The notes beneath the pieces are model-generated. The model was not told the origin of the DNA. It made no database searches and saw nothing but the letters and a program-made list of their open reading frames with translations. Positions 25,058 to 35,132 of a stretch of DNA of 64,000 nt are shown piece after piece (positions within the stretch are counted from its first letter, which is position 1; every line of letters starts with the position of its first letter). Origin of the DNA: Thiorhodococcus drewsii AZ1 (GTDB lineage Bacteria; Pseudomonadota; Gammaproteobacteria; Chromatiales; Chromatiaceae); assembly GCF_000224065.1 (NCBI RefSeq), contig NZ_AFWT01000001.1, positions 1 through 64,000 of the forward strand, in the 5' to 3' direction. The translations under genes and the position numbers were made by a program.

Positions 25058-25548
25058 GTCTCGGCGACCTCATGCCCGATCCGACGATCGAGACCGATAG
25101 CAGTCCCAATGCAACGCGCAAGACTTGCCGCGTCCGTTCCGCACACGAGCTTTCCCTGGTCAGAGGACAACCCGAGAATGGGCGAGCCAGCACCCAGCAT
25201 GGCCCGAGGCGGAGAGCGAAAAGCCAGAGGCTCTCCGCGAGCGACCAGCACATCGTCACAGAGCAGGCCGAAGAGATTCCCGCCATCCCCGAGGACGGCA
25301 CAGACCGGTCGCGCGGCGGCGACCTCGTCGACCAGCGGCGTCAAATCGAACGACAGCGCATAGACAGGCCGCCACTGATCGGAAACGGCGATCCAGCCGA
25401 CACCCTGGCTCGGCGGATCGGTTCGCACTAGATCGCTAGCGGACTCGATCATGCGCAAATCGCCGGCATTCAGGAGGATGCGCACACCCGCGAAGGACAA
25501 GAGACCGCGCGCACTCAGCACGGCCTCGATGGTTGTGATATCACTCAT
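25054..25548 (-). CDS. CheW-like protein
   Basis: 164 residues from ATG at 25548 (MSDITTIEAVLSARGLLSFA). The pattern WRPVYALSFDLTPL, CAVLGDGGNLFGLLCDDV and APILGL-like ending suggests a divergent CheW domain; identity is weak. It starts ten bases after the chpA stop and overlaps the next cheW-like gene. Two such genes in tandem after chpA hint at two receptor inputs or a split adaptor. Confidence 0.55.
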   Translation of the reverse strand: MSDITTIEAVLSARGLLSFAGVRILLNAGDLRMIESASDLVRTDPPSQGVGWIAVSDQWRPVYALSFDLTPLVDEVAAARPVCAVLGDGGNLFGLLCDDVLVARGEPLAFRSPPRAMLGAGSPILGLSSDQGKLVCGTDAASLARCIGTAIGLDRRIGHEVAET

Positions 25549-25558
25549 GGCCGCGTAC

Positions 25559-28500
25559 TCATCGCCCGACCAGAGCACCGATCTGGCGCATCAGGTCGTC
25601 CGAATTGAAGGGCTTCGTCAGATAGATATCGACACCCTTAACCTGCGCTTGGTGGCGGTGCTTCTCGGTCGAGCGCGAGGTAATCATAACGATGGGCACC
25701 TCCTTGGTCTCCGATCTGGCGCGGATATGGGATGTCAGTTCGAGTCCGTTCATGCGCGGCATCTCCATGTCAGTCATGATGATATCGGGGACCAAACGGT
25801 CGAGGGCCGCGACCGCGTCGAGTCCGTCGATGGCCGTGCGCACCTCGAAACCCGCATCCCTGAACAGCTGCGCGGTGGTGCGGCGGGCTGAAATCGAGTC
25901 GTCCACCACCAGAGCGGTACGGACGCCCGGCACATCGGTCTTCCTGTCCTCAAGCTCGACGCCAAGACGCGAATCGCGCGGATCGCCGGAGATCTCAACT
26001 CGCTGACCGACGCGCAGCAGATCCGGGAGGTCGACGACAGGTGCAACGCTGCCGTCACCCAGAATGGTCGCACCGATCACACCGCCGATATGGGCGACGT
26101 AAGGCCCGAGCTTCTTGACGACCAGACTGCGGCTCTCGGCGATCTCCTCGACGAGCACCGCCTTGGATACGCCCGAAGTCATGCGAACCAAGAGCAAAGC
26201 CTGCTCCGGCTTGGACGACGTATCGCCATTGCCGACATTGAGCAGATCGGCCAGCCTCAACGCGTCGTAGAGCTGATCGCCGTGACGGTACGCCAGCTGA
26301 GATCCAACACGCTGGAGCTGATCCTGGGTCAAAAAATGGATCTCCTCGATGCCGCGCGTGGTCACCGCAAGCGTGGTCCCGTGCAGACGGATCAAGAGCG
26401 CCTGAGCGGAGAGCAGCGTGGTCGGCAAGCGGATCTCGACAGTGAGCCCGCGACCGGGCTCGGAGCGCAGAGCGATAGAGCCCTTGAGGTCCTCTACCAT
26501 GGCATGCACGGCATCGAGTCCGATCCCTCGACCCGAGACCTGCGTAGCCTCGTCGCGGGTGGAGAATCCCCCCGCGAGAATCAAGCGCGCGACCTGATCG
26601 TCCGTGAGCATGTCGTTGGCGCCGATCAGATTGCGGCGCAGGGCAACGCGGCGGATCGTGTCGATATCGAGCCCCTGACCGTCGTCTCGGCAGCTGACGA
26701 TGATGAGATCGCCCTCGCGCTTGAACGACATCTCGATATGGCCGATCGGATCCTTGCCGGCCGCCTGGCGCTCCTGGGGCATCTCGATCCCGTGATCCAC
26801 GGCATTGCGCAACACGTGCATCAGCGCATCCACGAGATCGTTCAGCACGTTCCCGTCGACCAGCGTCTCGGCGCCCTTGATGACCAGATCCACCTCCTTG
26901 TCGAGAAGACGCCCGGCCTGACGCACGGCACGCTGCAGACGCGAAACGACTGAGGAGACCGCGACCATTCGTGCCCGCAGCACCGCGTCCTGGCTCGCCA
27001 AATGGAGACGTGACTGCAATCCGACCAGCTCGTTGAGCTGGCTCAAGTGATCCTGCGCGCCGTGCGTCATCTCGCTGGCGTCGGTCGTCACCTCGACCAG
27101 GCGGCGCGTGACCGTGTGGAGTTCACCGTATTGATCGAGTTCGAGCAGGTCGAATCCCGTGTCCTCGACGACCGGCTGCGGCATCGCGAGTCCGCGCAGA
27201 TCGACCAAGTCCTCGAGTTCGTTCACCAACTGGCGCAGCAGTTCATTCTGCTCGTTCACCGAACGCAACTGCTGCATCGCGGATTCGAGCCGGTTCTGGA
27301 TCTGCGCGGTCGAGGTCATGGACTCACCGACCAGACGCAACTGCTCGTCCACGAGGTTGGACGGAACACGCAGCACGGGAGCCACGGCCTGATCGTGCCT
27401 GGCATGCGGTGCATCGGTGTCGGCGTCGTGGCCAGAGTCGACGTCGGCCGCGCTCGGGTGCTCGGCGGCCGCGATCTCGATGCCCTGGTCGTCGATCCGA
27501 TTCGCCCAGTTCAGCACATCCTGCAGGACGTTGACGGCATCTTCCGGGGCATCGCCAGTGCCGACCAAGGCCTCGCTCATGACCTCCAGACAGTCGGCAG
27601 CATAGGCCAGCGTCTGCGACAACCCCAGATTGGGAAACGCAGAGTGGTCCGCCAAGGCGATCAGGATATCCTCGAGATAATGGGTCAGATTGGCGATACC
27701 CTTGATGCCGACCGTATTGGCGGCGCCCTTGAGTGTATGGGCGGCGCGCTTGGCATTGTCGATGTCGGAAATCCGGCCATGCCCAGAGGCGATCCGCTGG
27801 ACCGCCTCGGTAAAGGCGCCGGTCTGAATCGGCAGCTCGGTCAGCAAGCCTTCGAGCAATTCCTGATTGATGTCGTCCGGAGGGGTTAGAGAGACGTCCT
27901 CGGCTGTAGCCAGGACGACACGCTCCTCGGCCTCGACCGCCTCCGGCTCACAGAATTCGAGATGCATCAGGGCGCCCGTGAGGGCCGACCAATCCAGCTC
28001 CAGCTGAGAATCCACATCGAGATCGCGCAGGAAACCAACCAGCGATTCGGCTTGCGGCGCGCGCGTCGGCGCGCAGAGGTAGCCGCGTAAGACATCCGGC
28101 AGGGTCGCCAACGCGACCGCCATGGCGGTCGCGGCCTCATCCGACCGCTCCTGCCAAGTGCCGACCAGCGCATGGGCGCCGAGGAGCAGATTTCCGAGCA
28201 CGGTCAAACCGACCGCCTCGGCACCGCCGGCCATCCGGTCCAGCTCCTCGCTCAGTTGCTCCCAACCCAACCGACGCTGCTCGGGATTCGGATCCGCCGT
28301 CAGCGCCAGGGCCTCGCCGAGGCCTGCGAAATTCTGCTCCAGCGCATCGACGGCAAGCGCGAGCATGTCCGTGCTCACCCCTTGGGGGGTGTCGGCATCG
28401 AAGACGACATCGATCGACGCGGCGCTCGCAGCCGGAGCATCGGCCTGGTCGATCTGTTCCGGCGCGATATCGGGCACCGGTATCGAAGGGGTCTGATCGA

Positions 28501-29080
28501 CCTCTCGGAGTCCGGGGTCAACGTCGGCAGAATCCATCTCGGATCCGGGAGCATCGGCCACAGACTGCACCAGATCCGATTGCAACGCCGGCTCGACCGC
28601 CTCGGCATCCGCTGAAATCTCGGGCTCATCTGCGAAATCTAGTGGAGGCAAGAGCAGCATCCGCAGCATCTCGACCTCCTCGTCAGCCATGGCTGTCTGC
28701 CACTCGTCGGCCTGGAGAAAGGCGATCAGCGCCTCTGTGGCGGAAGCGTCGGTCGGCGTCGCAACATAGTCCATGAGCAGCAGCGGAAACTGCGCGAGCA
28801 AATCGCACGTCCGCTCCTGACGTGCCTCGTCCTCCGCTGCTGCGCTGAGACGATCGACCAAGACCGCACTCAGGTCGATCAGGCCCGGAAGGGCATTGGC
28901 ATCGGCGGCCTCTGCGAGGATTCCGAGCGTCTCCGCGAAGCGCTGGAGTCGCGTGGAGACGCAATCCTCCTCGGCCTCATCAGGAACGAGCGCAAAGGTC
29001 AAGGCGTCGATACAGTCGAACAACTGGGCGTTCGTGTCGCTCGACATGAGGAAACTGTCAGTATTCAAGGGCGTTCCCAT
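25559..29080 (-). CDS. chpA: Hybrid chemotaxis kinase ChpA/PilL
   Basis: About 1173 residues. I choose ATG at 29080 (MGTPLNTDSFLMSSDTNAQ), which has GGGA nine bases upstream; ATG at 29047 is an alternative without one, and the longer frame to 29434 overlaps the MCP gene. Acidic N-terminal region with degenerate HPt-like units, one clear HPt domain (RAAHTLKGAANTVGIKG), dimerisation and ATPase domains (VLRNAVDHGIE and GRGIGLDAVHAMVEDLKG), a CheW domain, and a C-terminal receiver with D in DIIMTDMEMPRMNG. It is the kinase of the type IV pilus chemosensory system. Confidence 0.9.
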   Translation of the reverse strand: MGTPLNTDSFLMSSDTNAQLFDCIDALTFALVPDEAEEDCVSTRLQRFAETLGILAEAADANALPGLIDLSAVLVDRLSAAAEDEARQERTCDLLAQFPLLLMDYVATPTDASATEALIAFLQADEWQTAMADEEVEMLRMLLLPPLDFADEPEISADAEAVEPALQSDLVQSVADAPGSEMDSADVDPGLREVDQTPSIPVPDIAPEQIDQADAPAASAASIDVVFDADTPQGVSTDMLALAVDALEQNFAGLGEALALTADPNPEQRRLGWEQLSEELDRMAGGAEAVGLTVLGNLLLGAHALVGTWQERSDEAATAMAVALATLPDVLRGYLCAPTRAPQAESLVGFLRDLDVDSQLELDWSALTGALMHLEFCEPEAVEAEERVVLATAEDVSLTPPDDINQELLEGLLTELPIQTGAFTEAVQRIASGHGRISDIDNAKRAAHTLKGAANTVGIKGIANLTHYLEDILIALADHSAFPNLGLSQTLAYAADCLEVMSEALVGTGDAPEDAVNVLQDVLNWANRIDDQGIEIAAAEHPSAADVDSGHDADTDAPHARHDQAVAPVLRVPSNLVDEQLRLVGESMTSTAQIQNRLESAMQQLRSVNEQNELLRQLVNELEDLVDLRGLAMPQPVVEDTGFDLLELDQYGELHTVTRRLVEVTTDASEMTHGAQDHLSQLNELVGLQSRLHLASQDAVLRARMVAVSSVVSRLQRAVRQAGRLLDKEVDLVIKGAETLVDGNVLNDLVDALMHVLRNAVDHGIEMPQERQAAGKDPIGHIEMSFKREGDLIIVSCRDDGQGLDIDTIRRVALRRNLIGANDMLTDDQVARLILAGGFSTRDEATQVSGRGIGLDAVHAMVEDLKGSIALRSEPGRGLTVEIRLPTTLLSAQALLIRLHGTTLAVTTRGIEEIHFLTQDQLQRVGSQLAYRHGDQLYDALRLADLLNVGNGDTSSKPEQALLLVRMTSGVSKAVLVEEIAESRSLVVKKLGPYVAHIGGVIGATILGDGSVAPVVDLPDLLRVGQRVEISGDPRDSRLGVELEDRKTDVPGVRTALVVDDSISARRTTAQLFRDAGFEVRTAIDGLDAVAALDRLVPDIIMTDMEMPRMNGLELTSHIRARSETKEVPIVMITSRSTEKHRHQAQVKGVDIYLTKPFNSDDLMRQIGALVGR

Positions 29081-29156
29081 AGCGATTCCCGCCGCGATGA
29101 TGGAAGACGATTGACACATCAACCCTGGCGAGCACGACAGGGTTGATGCCGGGAAC

Positions 29157-31385
29157 TCACGCTGGGAGCTTGAACACACGCACGGCCGACAGCAGGTTAC
29201 GCGCGTATTCCACCAGGTTGCTGGTGTATTCGCCCTGCTCCGCCAGCCGCTGACTGGTCTGCTCACTACTCTTGCGAATCTGGGTCGCGTGGTCGAGCAG
29301 ATCGTTACTCGCCTTGGCCTGCCCCTGCGAGGACATCGCGATCTTCTGTACCAGTTCCACCAACCCGGAGGTCGTCGCCTGTGTCGTCTGCATCTGCTCG
29401 CCTGCTTGTTCGGCGAGCTTGCTGCCCTCGACAACCTGTGCGATCGCGCTGTTCATGGTGTTGACGGTGTCCGCCGTCTCGACCTGGATGCTGTTGACCA
29501 GCGTTGCGATCTGCGCCGTTGCCTGACGCGAGCTTTCGGCCAGACGCTGCACCTCGTCCGCAACGACCGCGAAGCCGCGTCCCGCCTCACCGGCCGATGC
29601 CGCGTGCATGGAAGCATTGAGCGCCAGGATGTGGGTACGCTCGGCGATGGTATTGATGATGTTGACCACACCGCTGATCTCTTGCGAACGCTCACCAAGA
29701 CGCTTGATACGTTTTTCCGTCTCGCGGATCACGTCTCGCGTGCTGTTGATGCCGCCAACGGTGCTGGTTACCGTCTCCAGCGCGCGCTGGGTGGTCTGGA
29801 TGGCATCGTCCGCCGCCTCGTTACACACCCGTGCGAGCTCGGCGATCTCGTTCATGGATGCGGAGGCATCGGCCAGCGCCGTCGCCGTATGCTCGACCTC
29901 GGCGCGATCGACCTCGGCGGCCGCGATGACGCTATCGGACTGCTCCTTCACCTTGAGCGAGGCAGAGGTCACGTCCGCCGAGATATCCGACACCTCAAGC
30001 AACACCTTGCCGGTTTCACTCGTCAGCAGGTTCAAGGCGTCCGCGACCGCGCCCGTGACGTCCTCGGTCACCGGCACCTTGACCGTGAGGTCCTTGCGAG
30101 AGAGCTGCGCCACCGCCTGGAGCAGTCCCAGCACCGATTCGTTCAGCTGTTCGTTCTCGCGCTGGATGGCGTTCTGGATCGCGACGCGTTCGTCCATCAT
30201 GCGGTCGAATGCGGTTCCGAGCTCACCCACTTCGTCGAACGTATCCAGATTGGCGCGCGCCTCGTCATCACCCGTAGCGAGCTTTTGCACGACGCCGCGC
30301 AGATGACCGAGCGGCTTCATTCTGCTGGAAATCGCAAGCCACAACAGACCCGACAAGAGGACGGCGCCGATCAGACCGAACACGGCGAGCATCTCTGCCA
30401 TGATTGTGCCGTTCTTGGTGATCTCGGAATACTCGGTACCACCGGCAATGACCCAACCCCAAAGCTCAGAGCGATCATAGGCGACGAATTTCTCCTCGGG
30501 GTTGTTCTCCTCGTCGTACCAGAGGTAGCTGAAGAACCCAGATTTCTGCTCCAGCAGCGCAGCCAGAGTACCAGCCTGACCACTACCATCCTTGATCTCT
30601 TGGACGCTTTGCCCTTGCAGATAGGGGTGGACCACCATCAGACCAGTCGTCGCATCGACCAGGTAGGCATAACCCTGGTCACCGAAACGGGTCTCCTTGA
30701 TCGTCTCGAACAGCTGCGCCAGGGTATCGCTTAAATCCATGCCCACAAACAGCACGGCGGCAACGCGGCCATCCGCCCCCTGAACTGGGGTGTATTGGGT
30801 CATATAGTCTTTGCCGAACAATTCAGCCTGACCGCTAAAGACACTGCCGCCGATCAGCGTGCGATAGGCGGGGTGGTCCTGACCCAGGACCGTGCCCAAC
30901 TCCCGCTCGCCCTGCTGATCACGCAGGGTCGTGGCAATGCGAACGAATTCATCGCCATTGCGGACGAAGACCGTCGCGGCCGCCTCGGTCCTCTCGGCAA
31001 AGGCGTCGAGCAAGGCCTCGTCATCAACCAGGCTCCGATTCCCCAGCATGACTTGGGGAACCTCCGTGCCTCCGACGGAGACCATCTGGTTCCGATCCAC
31101 GGTCAGCCCGGCCTTGAACTCATCATCGAATTGATGCGCAAGCTCGGCAACCTGACGTTGCGTGATCTCGTAAACCAGGTCAGCGGTACGCCGCAACCCA
31201 TCGACCTGAGATTTGAAGTCTGTCTGAGCCGCACTGGTCGACGTTTGGTCGATGAAACGACCAGAGAAGAAGATCAGGGTGGTCAGGATCAAGACAACCA
31301 AGAGTCCCGCGATCAAACTGATCTGATTCGCGAGCTTGAGATTGGAGAACCGAAAACCGGAGGACGGAGGTCTGGAACGGGGCAT
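29157..31385 (-). CDS. Methyl-accepting chemotaxis protein of the Pil-Chp cluster
   Basis: 742 residues. TM1 at about 22-45, a large periplasmic sensor (about 46-325) that looks like the Cache 3/Cache 2 fusion type (FGDQGYAYLVDATTGLMVVHP), TM2 at about 333-355, HAMP, and a signalling domain with hairpin tip region IAERTHILALNASMHAASAG. The Cache sensor is unlike PilJ of Pseudomonas, so this receptor probably detects a small ligand, while occupying the pilJ position. AGGAG precedes the ATG. Confidence 0.88.
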   Translation of the reverse strand: MPRSRPPSSGFRFSNLKLANQISLIAGLLVVLILTTLIFFSGRFIDQTSTSAAQTDFKSQVDGLRRTADLVYEITQRQVAELAHQFDDEFKAGLTVDRNQMVSVGGTEVPQVMLGNRSLVDDEALLDAFAERTEAAATVFVRNGDEFVRIATTLRDQQGERELGTVLGQDHPAYRTLIGGSVFSGQAELFGKDYMTQYTPVQGADGRVAAVLFVGMDLSDTLAQLFETIKETRFGDQGYAYLVDATTGLMVVHPYLQGQSVQEIKDGSGQAGTLAALLEQKSGFFSYLWYDEENNPEEKFVAYDRSELWGWVIAGGTEYSEITKNGTIMAEMLAVFGLIGAVLLSGLLWLAISSRMKPLGHLRGVVQKLATGDDEARANLDTFDEVGELGTAFDRMMDERVAIQNAIQRENEQLNESVLGLLQAVAQLSRKDLTVKVPVTEDVTGAVADALNLLTSETGKVLLEVSDISADVTSASLKVKEQSDSVIAAAEVDRAEVEHTATALADASASMNEIAELARVCNEAADDAIQTTQRALETVTSTVGGINSTRDVIRETEKRIKRLGERSQEISGVVNIINTIAERTHILALNASMHAASAGEAGRGFAVVADEVQRLAESSRQATAQIATLVNSIQVETADTVNTMNSAIAQVVEGSKLAEQAGEQMQTTQATTSGLVELVQKIAMSSQGQAKASNDLLDHATQIRKSSEQTSQRLAEQGEYTSNLVEYARNLLSAVRVFKLPA

Positions 31386-31496
31386 GCGTTGCTCCTTGTA
31401 TTCGATTCGCCTTCAGGCGAATCGACCCGTGTGGCTGTCGAGTCCGTTTAGCAGTCCGGACCCAGTGTGGAAACTTCGAGTCGTTGTCGTGACGTA

Positions 31497-32078
31497 TCAG
31501 CGTGCGGCGTTCGCCATCGAATCCTTGAGAGAGAGAAAAAATGCCTGGTGATCAAACTCGAACCAGACGTCCTGCTCGACCTGAAAGCCTCCCGCAACGG
31601 CGCTCCGAAGAGCGGTCGGCATGCTCGGCAGATGCGCAAGAGGGGTCAAACGGGAGAGTGCGACCGGTTGGGCGTCGATGAGGACGGCGACCGCAGATTC
31701 GCCCTTGTCCAAAACGAGAATCCATTGACCGCGACCAGCGTGCCGACGCTCCAATGCACAGATCATCGCCAGGTCGAATACGGGGACCAAATTGCTGCGA
31801 AGATTGATCATCCCCAACAGCCAGGGCGCGCTATTGGGTATTGCGGCCACAGGGACCATGGCGATGACCTCGCTCGCCGCACGAGGTTTGATCAAAAGGT
31901 TCAGAGAACCGACCTGAAAACCGTAGCGAACCTGCCGCTGCGGCTGCCGGGTCTGATCGAACGAGGTTCCGTCGGGAAGTCGGAAGCGACTGAGCGCCTC
32001 CGTTGGCAACAGCCACTCCGTTTCAGGATGCCCCTGGAGCCCGAGCGCCGACTCCTCGCGTCTTCCCGACATCACCAT
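31497..32078 (-). CDS. pilI: CheW-like adaptor PilI
   Basis: 193 residues, GGAGG before the ATG. CheW fold with INLRSNLVPVFDLAMIC near the middle, preceded by a 50-residue extension. Position between pilH and the MCP gene matches pilI, the adaptor coupling receptor and ChpA. Confidence 0.82.
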   Translation of the reverse strand: MVMSGRREESALGLQGHPETEWLLPTEALSRFRLPDGTSFDQTRQPQRQVRYGFQVGSLNLLIKPRAASEVIAMVPVAAIPNSAPWLLGMINLRSNLVPVFDLAMICALERRHAGRGQWILVLDKGESAVAVLIDAQPVALSRLTPLAHLPSMPTALRSAVAGGFQVEQDVWFEFDHQAFFLSLKDSMANAAR

Positions 32079-32103
32079 TGTGCGGCCTCCTTACCGGCTA
32101 ATT

Positions 32104-32466
32104 TCAGGTGTGAGCCTTGAGCTGGTCGATGACTTGCTCAGAGCTGACCGGCTTGACGACATGCCCCTTCGCACCCTGCATCTGCCCCCAGACCTTATCC
32201 GCCTTCTGTCCCTTGCTGGTGACGAAGACAACGGGGATGCCCTTGGTCGCCGGATCCTCGGACAGAAGTCGGCAGGCCTCGTAACCATCCATGCCCGGCA
32301 TGATGACATCGAGAAAGATGATCGAGGGCTTCTCCGCCTTGGCCTTGGCAACCGCCTCCGCACCGTCCAACGCGGTGACGACGATGCAGCCCGCGTCGGT
32401 CAGAATATTCTTGATATTGAGGAGATCCGTCGCCGAATCGTCGACAACGAGCGCCTTGGTAGCCAT
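32104..32466 (-). CDS. pilH: CheY-like response regulator PilH
   Basis: 120 residues from ATG at 32466 (MATKALVVDDSATDLLNIKN). Single receiver domain: DD pocket, phosphoacceptor D in IIFLDVIMPGMDG, and K in VKPVSSEQV. The stretch KADKVWGQMQGAKG closely resembles PilH. It is phosphorylated by ChpA and modulates pilus retraction. Confidence 0.85.
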   Translation of the reverse strand: MATKALVVDDSATDLLNIKNILTDAGCIVVTALDGAEAVAKAKAEKPSIIFLDVIMPGMDGYEACRLLSEDPATKGIPVVFVTSKGQKADKVWGQMQGAKGHVVKPVSSEQVIDQLKAHT

Positions 32467-32563
32467 ATGTAAAACCTCATGAATCACTGGAATTTGCAAC
32501 CGCAGCATCGAAAACATGCAAACGGTGGCATCGAAATCGCACCCTGGACACGCACTACCGTAC

Positions 32564-33403
32564 TTAGCCGGCGATGGCGACCTCAGGCGCTTTCAGATAC
32601 TTCTTCAGAACCGCCGTAAAGGTTTTGCTCTCTACGGGTTTCACCAAATAGGTGTCGCAACCGGCCAGCGAGCCGCGAACACGATCGAAGGGTGAGGATT
32701 TGCCCGTCAGCATGATGACCGGCGTCCTCTTGTGGACACCGCTCTTTTTAATGGAACGGCAGATCTGATAGCCATCCATTCCGCCGGGCAGGACGACGTC
32801 CAGAAAGATGACGTCGAAATACCGAGTCGCGAGCAACGCCATCGCCGCTTCGGCCGTATCGGCGCAGGTGGCCTCCACCGCATGCTCGCGCAACGCCAAC
32901 TCCACCTGCGTGCGAATGGTCAAACTGTCATCGACAACAAGCGCGGTATGGCGCCTGCCCTGATCCGCCAACGGGACATCCTGGACGCTGCTGGAAGCAG
33001 GCGCGGGAACAGGCGGCGTTAGCGAAGCGGCCTCGCCACCCGGAGGCTGCGGATTCTCGCCGAGCGTCTTGCCAACCAGAAGGTCGAAGGCACTCAGGAG
33101 ACGGGACGCCACGATCGGTCGTCCGATGCTCGCGTCGTATTCGTCGGGAAAGTCGGAAGGATCGACGACCATCACTGGAATCTGTCGCGTCATGCGTGCA
33201 CTGCGCAAAGACGCCAAGGCGGTGGCATCCCGACCGTCAACGACCCAGAAATCGGCATGGTCCGCATCCATCGCGGAAACGATCTTATAGGACCGAGGAC
33301 GGTTCCCGGACAACATACAGAGACTCTTCAGGACCCGGCGCTCTGACTCCTTCAGCCCCAGCAGCATGATCGTGAACGTCGATTTCTTTGGCATCATGCG
33401 CAT
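32564..33403 (-). CDS. pilG: PilG-like response regulator with N-terminal extension
   Basis: 279 residues if ATG at 33403 is used; ATGs at 33397 and 33394 are equally possible and have AAAGG at better spacing. The C-terminal 120 residues are a receiver (ALVVDDSLTIRTQVELALRE; D in FLDVVLPGGMDG) and the stretch TPVIMLTGKSSPFDRVRG resembles PilG. The first 110 residues form an additional domain with a receiver-like pattern (FTIMLLGLKESERRVLKSL, ADFWVVDGRDATALASL), probably a degenerate receiver, joined by a Pro/Ala-rich linker. PilG itself is normally a lone receiver, so the fusion is unusual. First gene of the cluster. Confidence 0.75.
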   Translation of the reverse strand: MRMMPKKSTFTIMLLGLKESERRVLKSLCMLSGNRPRSYKIVSAMDADHADFWVVDGRDATALASLRSARMTRQIPVMVVDPSDFPDEYDASIGRPIVASRLLSAFDLLVGKTLGENPQPPGGEAASLTPPVPAPASSSVQDVPLADQGRRHTALVVDDSLTIRTQVELALREHAVEATCADTAEAAMALLATRYFDVIFLDVVLPGGMDGYQICRSIKKSGVHKRTPVIMLTGKSSPFDRVRGSLAGCDTYLVKPVESKTFTAVLKKYLKAPEVAIAG

Positions 33404-33594
33404 CGTGCCTTTCGCTCTCCTAAGCCCCTTTCGATGACGCGGCAAGATACGCCAGAATGCCGTTGGTAACCGTAACCGGCGTCACAAAATGATCAGCCCG
33501 CCCCGATGAACAGGCGGCGCGGCCGACGGTTCTCGCTCACCGACTGCTTCGACCGCTTCGGCCGCCCTGATGCGCCCTAAAGTGAATGCAGCAC

Positions 33595-33879
33595 TCAAGC
33601 CCCATGGACCTCGGCACGGATCGCGCCCAGCTCCTCGCTGGACAACTCTTCCTCCCAACAACCGGTCGGTGGCCCGAGCACCAGGTCCTCGCCTTCAAAC
33701 CGCACCAGATACAGCTCCCGACCAGGAGTCTCCTCCAGGTGCCCGACATTGACGATGACGCCACGCGTGCCCGCTTTGGCGATAAGCGCATCCTCGGGAA
33801 GATCGGGAATCCCGCCATCGTTGAAGATGTCGGTCGCGGCGAACACCATGTCGCCGGGGTTGAGCTGAGTCACATTCAT
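33595..33879 (-). CDS. NifZ-like protein
   Basis: 94 residues, AGGAAC before the ATG. The pattern PGDMVFAATDIFNDGGIPD, GTRGVIVNVGHLEE and GPPTGCWEEEL follows the short SH3-like barrel of NifZ (G-x-V near the start, ND-G, then GC-x-EEL). NifZ helps mature the P-cluster of nitrogenase MoFe protein. Divergent from nifU across a NifA-type control region, which supports a nif role. Confidence 0.65.
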   Translation of the reverse strand: MNVTQLNPGDMVFAATDIFNDGGIPDLPEDALIAKAGTRGVIVNVGHLEETPGRELYLVRFEGEDLVLGPPTGCWEEELSSEELGAIRAEVHGA

Positions 33880-33926
33880 GGCGGAGTTCCTTTGTAGGTT
33901 TTATCACTAAGGCGACGCATCTCGAC

Positions 33927-33942
33927 TGTTCTAGAGATGACA
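33927..33942. promoter_or_regulatory. NifA upstream activating sequence
   Basis: TGT-N10-ACA (TGTTCTAGAGATGACA), the NifA consensus, 64 bases upstream of the -24/-12 promoter. It lies in the shared region and could also serve the NifZ-like gene, although no sigma-54 promoter is visible on that strand. Confidence 0.7.
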
Positions 33943-34005
33943 AAACCATCGCCGCCCGATTAAAAACAACCAATAAAATCAAAAGATTCAGCATGCCAAG
34001 CAATA

Positions 34006-34021
34006 TGGCATAAGCCTTGCT
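34006..34021 (+). promoter_or_regulatory. Sigma-54 promoter of nifU-nifS
   Basis: TGGCATAAGCCTTGCT fits TGGCAY-N5-TTGCW with the GG and GC elements at the proper ten-base spacing. It lies about 76 bases before the nifU start and downstream of a NifA site. Confidence 0.8.
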
Positions 34022-34096
34022 GAATCTCAGCATCAGCATTTTGCAAGACTCAAGCCATGCGCCGCAGGCGCCAGCCAACGAAGCAGGAGACAAGCC

Positions 34097-35002
34097 ATGT
34101 GGGAGTATTCTGAGAAGGTCCAGGAACATTTCTTTAGCCCCCGCAACGCAGGGGCGGTCGAAGACGCCAATGCGACCGGTGATGTCGGCTCGCTGGCCTG
34201 TGGCGACGCGCTGCGTCTGACCCTTAAGGTCAACCCCGAGACGGACGTCATTCTCGACGCGGGCTTTCAGACCTTCGGCTGCGGTTCCGCCATCGCATCC
34301 AGTTCCGCCCTGACCGAGATCATCAAGGGCAAGACCCTGGACGAGGCGCTCAAGGTCACCAACCAGGAAATCGCCGACTATCTCGACGGACTGCCTCCGG
34401 AAAAGATGCACTGCTCCGTCATGGGTCGCGAGGCGCTGCAAGCGGCCATCGCCAACTATCGCGGCGAAGAATGGAAAGACGACCACGAAGAAGGCGCGCT
34501 GGTGTGCAAATGCTTCGCTGTCGACTCCACGCTGATCGAAAATACCATCCGCGACAACGGGCTGACCACGGTCGAGGACGTCGTCAACTTCACCAAGGCC
34601 GGTGGCGGCTGCTCGGCCTGCCACGAGGGCATCGAAGAGGTACTGACCAAGGTCCTCGCGGAAGAAGGCAAATCCTTCAACCCCGCCGCGCGCTCGGTTG
34701 CCGTCGCCATGCCGGCGGCCCCAGCCGCCCCGGCCAAGATGACCAACATCCAGCGCATTCGTCGCATCGAGACCGTTCTCGAATCCATCCGCCCCACGCT
34801 GCAACGCGACCATGGCGACGTGGAACTGGTCGACATCGACGGAAAAAATGTCTATGTCAACATGAAGGGCGCCTGCTCCGGTTGCCAGATGGCCGCCGTG
34901 ACCCTGGAAGGCATCCAGGAGCGCATCATCGACGAACTCGGCGAATTCGTGCGCGTCCTGCCGGCCCAGGCCATGCCCAAGGCCGAGCGTGCCTACGGCT
35001 GA
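34097..35002 (+). CDS. nifU: Nitrogenase Fe-S scaffold NifU
   Basis: 301 residues, AGGAG before the ATG. Three modules: an IscU-like domain with Cys in [19 protein letters not shown] and MHCSVMG; a central [2Fe-2S] domain (VCKCFAVD, then [10 protein letters not shown]); and a C-terminal Nfu domain ([14 protein letters not shown]). It assembles clusters for nitrogenase with NifS. Expression from a NifA/sigma-54 promoter is visible upstream. Confidence 0.96.
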   Translation: MWEYSEKVQEHFFSPRNAGAVEDANATGDVGSLACGDALRLTLKVNPETDVILDAGFQTFGCGSAIASSSALTEIIKGKTLDEALKVTNQEIADYLDGLPPEKMHCSVMGREALQAAIANYRGEEWKDDHEEGALVCKCFAVDSTLIENTIRDNGLTTVEDVVNFTKAGGGCSACHEGIEEVLTKVLAEEGKSFNPAARSVAVAMPAAPAAPAKMTNIQRIRRIETVLESIRPTLQRDHGDVELVDIDGKNVYVNMKGACSGCQMAAVTLEGIQERIIDELGEFVRVLPAQAMPKAERAYG

Positions 35003-35132
35003 GCTGTCGGCCTTCAGCGGACCGGCCTCCAGCGATAGGGGCACTTATCGTTGGTTGGCTAGGCGCTAACGAACGTCACTGACTCGATCGACGCGAAGCA
35101 CCTTTAGACCATACACCAGCAGGGCCAGAATC

